Assembly (NCBI RefSeq): GCF_010894455.1 | Contig: NZ_JAAIXY010000010.1 | Span: forward strand, 298,940 to 362,939 | Origin: Myxococcus eversor | GTDB taxonomy: Bacteria; Myxococcota; Myxococcia; Myxococcales; Myxococcaceae | Reading direction: 5' to 3' | DNA length: 64,000 nt | Part shown: positions 62,306-64,000 of the stretch, piece after piece | Layout of the letters: each line of letters begins with the position of its first letter | How positions within the stretch are numbered: position 1 is the stretch's first letter | Notes under the pieces: generated by a model | Told to the model about the DNA's origin: nothing | What the model saw: the letters and a program-made list of their open reading frames with translations, nothing else | Databases searched by the model: none | Program-made: the position numbers and the translations under genes

Positions 62306-63186
62306 GGTCGGTGCTCCAGAAGCTGGCGCGACAGCTCGTGCTGGTGCCGCTCGTGGCGGTGGCCTCGTACTTCCTCATGGCGATGTTGCCGCTCACCACC
62401 GAGAGCGAAGCGAAGCGGCAGGTGTCACCGGAGCTGGCGGCTTCGTATCGACGGGACCTGGGTATCGGCGAGCCGCTGGGCTTCCTTCGGCCTTGGCAGA
62501 AGCTCTGGCGCGGCGAGCGGCTGGGCACGAGCGCGCAAGGTGTCACCGGCGACGAACTGGCGCGCAAGCTGTCCGGCAGCGTCGGCGTGGGACTGCTCGC
62601 ACTGCCCCTGGCGCTGACCTGGGCGCTCGGCTTCGCGATGGTGCGCACGCGCTGGCGTCGGGGCCGATGGGCCGCGCTCGGCGATGTCGTGCCCGCGCTG
62701 GCTTTCGGCACCCCTGTCTTCATCCCCGCGCTCCTGCTGGCTCCCTCCGTGGTGGAGCGGGGCAACATGCTGCCGGAGCTTTGCGCCGCGCTCGTCACAT
62801 CCATCTGGCCGGGCATCTTCCTGGGCACCCTGGTGGGGGACGCGCTGGAGACGGAGCTGTCTCGCGACTACGTGCGCACCGCGCTGGGCAAGGGACTCGC
62901 TCCCGGCACCGTGCTGCGTCGTCACGTGTTGCCCAATGTCCTGCCCGCGTTGCTGGACGCGATAGGGCCCGTGGCGACGGCCCTGCTCGCCGGTTCGTTC
63001 GCGGCCGAGCGCGTGCTGGGCCTCCCGTACTTCGGTCAGCTCTATGTGCTGGCCGTCCTCAACAAGCAGGTGGCCGTCGTCGTGGTGGCCACCACCACCT
63101 TTGCTTCGCTGCTCGTCGTCGTCAGCCTCGCCGTCGAGTTGACCCGGTACGCGGTGGACCCTCGCTCGCGGGAGGCTCGCGCGTGA
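62302..63186 (+). CDS. Peptide ABC transporter permease, DppB/OppB type
   Basis: A 294-residue inner-membrane permease with about six spans (LVLVPLVAVASYFLMAMLPL, GSVGVGLLALPLALTWALGF, FGTPVFIPALLLAP, ELCAALVTSIWPGIFLGTLV, PVATALLAGSFAAERVLGLP, VVVVATTTFASLLVVVSLAV). The ABC-contact loop LSRDYVRTALGKGLAPGTVL (EAA-type) is present. Start ATG 62302 or GTG 62296. Partner of the OppC-type permease downstream. Confidence 0.92.
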   Translation: MRSVLQKLARQLVLVPLVAVASYFLMAMLPLTTESEAKRQVSPELAASYRRDLGIGEPLGFLRPWQKLWRGERLGTSAQGVTGDELARKLSGSVGVGLLALPLALTWALGFAMVRTRWRRGRWAALGDVVPALAFGTPVFIPALLLAPSVVERGNMLPELCAALVTSIWPGIFLGTLVGDALETELSRDYVRTALGKGLAPGTVLRRHVLPNVLPALLDAIGPVATALLAGSFAAERVLGLPYFGQLYVLAVLNKQVAVVVVATTTFASLLVVVSLAVELTRYAVDPRSREARA

Positions 63187-63314
63187 GGCTTGTTCCTGCA
63201 ATCACGTGCTCCGGAGCGGAGTCGTGTGACTCGCTGACTCAGCGCGCGTGTCGCCCTTGCTCCGTGCGCCAGAAGTCGGATGCCGCGCTGGTCCGATACA
63301 GGGGGCTCGCATGA
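63183..63314 (+). CDS. 43-codon micro-frame between the two permeases
   Basis: Starts at a GTG inside the DppB stop (GTGA) and ends with a TGA overlapping the ATG of the DppC gene (ATGA). The product MRLVPAITCSGAESCDSLTQ then RACRPCSVRQK has four Cys and no family match. It may be a real small protein or an operon spacer that keeps ribosomes running. Confidence 0.5.
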   Translation: MRLVPAITCSGAESCDSLTQRACRPCSVRQKSDAALVRYRGLA

Positions 63315-64000
63315 ACCGCGTCCCCGCGCGCGCCTGCTTCGGACTCCTCCTGCTCGTGGGCCTCGGGGTGCTGAGCCTCGTGGCCGGACGCCTGTTCCCC
63401 GAGGTGCTCGCCAGCACCTGTCCCCTGGGCGAGGACCCGATGCGGCCGGACCGCACCGTGTGCGAGCTGGCCTTCGGTGGACTCTGGGTGTCCCTCGCCG
63501 TGGGCCTGTGCGCGGGCGGACTCTCCACGCTCATCGGCCTCATCGTCGCGGCCGTGGCACGACTCGTTGGCGGCGCCTGGGAGCAGGCCCTGCTGCGCGG
63601 CGTGGACGCCGTCTTCGCCCTGCCCGATGTGCTCGTGGTGATGGTGCTCCAACTCGCGGGCCAGTCCCTCGCGGACGCGGGACACAGCGGTGGCCTGGGC
63701 CCCTTCGGATTGATGGTGGCCTCTCTCGCGCTCGTCGGCTGGGCGGGCCCCGCTCGCATGTTCCGCAACCGGCTCGCCACGCTGGAGGGACAGGAGTTCG
63801 TCGCCGCGGCCCGCGCGCTCGGCGGTGGCGGAGTCCACGTGCTGCGCGTCCACCTGTGGCCCGCGCTGCGGCCCTTCGCGCTCGCCGTGTTCCTCAGCCG
63901 CCTGCCCACCGCCATCCTCACCGAGTCCACCGTGAGCTTCTTCGGCATCGCCCGCATGGAGCCCATGTCCCTGGGGCGATATCTGGGCACCAGCTACGCG
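63311..64000 (+). CDS. Peptide ABC transporter permease, DppC/OppC type (3' partial)
   Basis: Open from ATG 63311 to the end of the window (230 codons). It has an N-terminal span (FGLLLLVGLGVLSLVAGRLF), a loop with LGEDPMRPDRT, four more spans (ELAFGGLWVSLAVGLCAGGL, LVVMVLQLAGQS region, FGLMVASLALVGWAGPARMF) and the ABC-contact loop EGQEFVAAARALGGGGVHVL. ESTVSFFGIA is the conserved OppC motif near the end. The gene continues beyond the window; an ATPase subunit should follow. Confidence 0.9.
   Translation, partial: MNRVPARACFGLLLLVGLGVLSLVAGRLFPEVLASTCPLGEDPMRPDRTVCELAFGGLWVSLAVGLCAGGLSTLIGLIVAAVARLVGGAWEQALLRGVDAVFALPDVLVVMVLQLAGQSLADAGHSGGLGPFGLMVASLALVGWAGPARMFRNRLATLEGQEFVAAARALGGGGVHVLRVHLWPALRPFALAVFLSRLPTAILTESTVSFFGIARMEPMSLGRYLGTSYA

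Noticed and set aside
62241-63314. Long 357-codon plus-strand frame over the DppB permease
   Set aside because: Out of frame with the permease, which has clear membrane spans; only its last 43 codons (from 63183) lie free and are discussed as a micro-frame.

Overview
The window is a gene-dense, very GC-rich (about 70%) bacterial chromosome segment. Codons strongly favour G or C in the third position. Gene content points to a myxobacterium of the Myxococcaceae (Myxococcus or Corallococcus type): many small lipoproteins, an FHA-DUF4388 protein, TPR proteins, a PilT-type ATPase with a proline/alanine-rich tail, and the order tRNA-Leu, tig, clpP, clpX, then lon. This assignment is inferred from content; no rRNA or species marker is present. 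I see no insertion sequence, CRISPR array or complete prophage.

Layout. 1-6.4 kb: TPR and membrane proteins, recQ, a radC/DUF3006 pair, a cyclic-nucleotide-binding protein and trxB with a clear terminator. 6.4-14.2 kb: a Cys/Met-type PLP enzyme coupled to moaC, a 34-bp tandem array, a Cys-rich lipoprotein, a Nudix hydrolase, a SirB1-like protein, a secreted YiiX-like protein, DUF2795 and CoA-binding proteins. 14.2-21.5 kb: a methionine cluster made of an ArsR-methyltransferase fusion under a near-perfect palindrome, coupled to full-length metH, with a MetE-like enzyme nearby. 21.5-28.5 kb: DUF2934, SDR-mutY operon (MutY carries two AT-hook-like motifs), a RecB/Cas4-like nuclease, tcdA, tatD and a beta-propeller lipoprotein whose Shine-Dalgarno lies in a hairpin. 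28.5-36.4 kb: a 115-bp tandem array, an AT-richer regulatory-looking intergenic region, zinc-ribbon membrane protein, DHH phosphoesterase, maf, a 79-bp tandem array between divergent genes, a TPR-zincin lipoprotein coupled to an RlmI-like methyltransferase, and a two-gene operon with a protein carrying Cys at every third residue.

36.4-49.3 kb is mostly housekeeping: pcrA/uvrD, rplM-rpsI, pilT-like, recX, bamD, TPR and FHA-DUF4388 genes, selD, a cell-wall amidase and the coupled rph-rdgB pair. 49.4-51.8 kb holds six tRNA genes (Pro, Arg, His, Arg, then Lys and Leu) flanking an isolated RecT/Bet-type annealing protein on the minus strand. 51.8-60.4 kb is the protein quality-control block tig, clpP, clpX, a secreted prolyl oligopeptidase and lon, the last behind a sequence matching the sigma-32 heat-shock promoter pattern. 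60.4 kb to the end is a peptide ABC transporter operon (binding protein, two permeases, the second running off the window) in which three very short frames sit between the genes, every junction being a 4-base ATGA or GTGA overlap.

Recurring themes: translational coupling by 1- or 4-base overlaps is common, and four tandem-repeat arrays lie in intergenic space; three of them begin exactly at the stop codon of the upstream gene and carry hairpins. The least explained items are the Cys-every-third-residue protein, the isolated RecT-like protein, the micro-frames in the transporter operon, and the stop-codon-anchored hairpin arrays.
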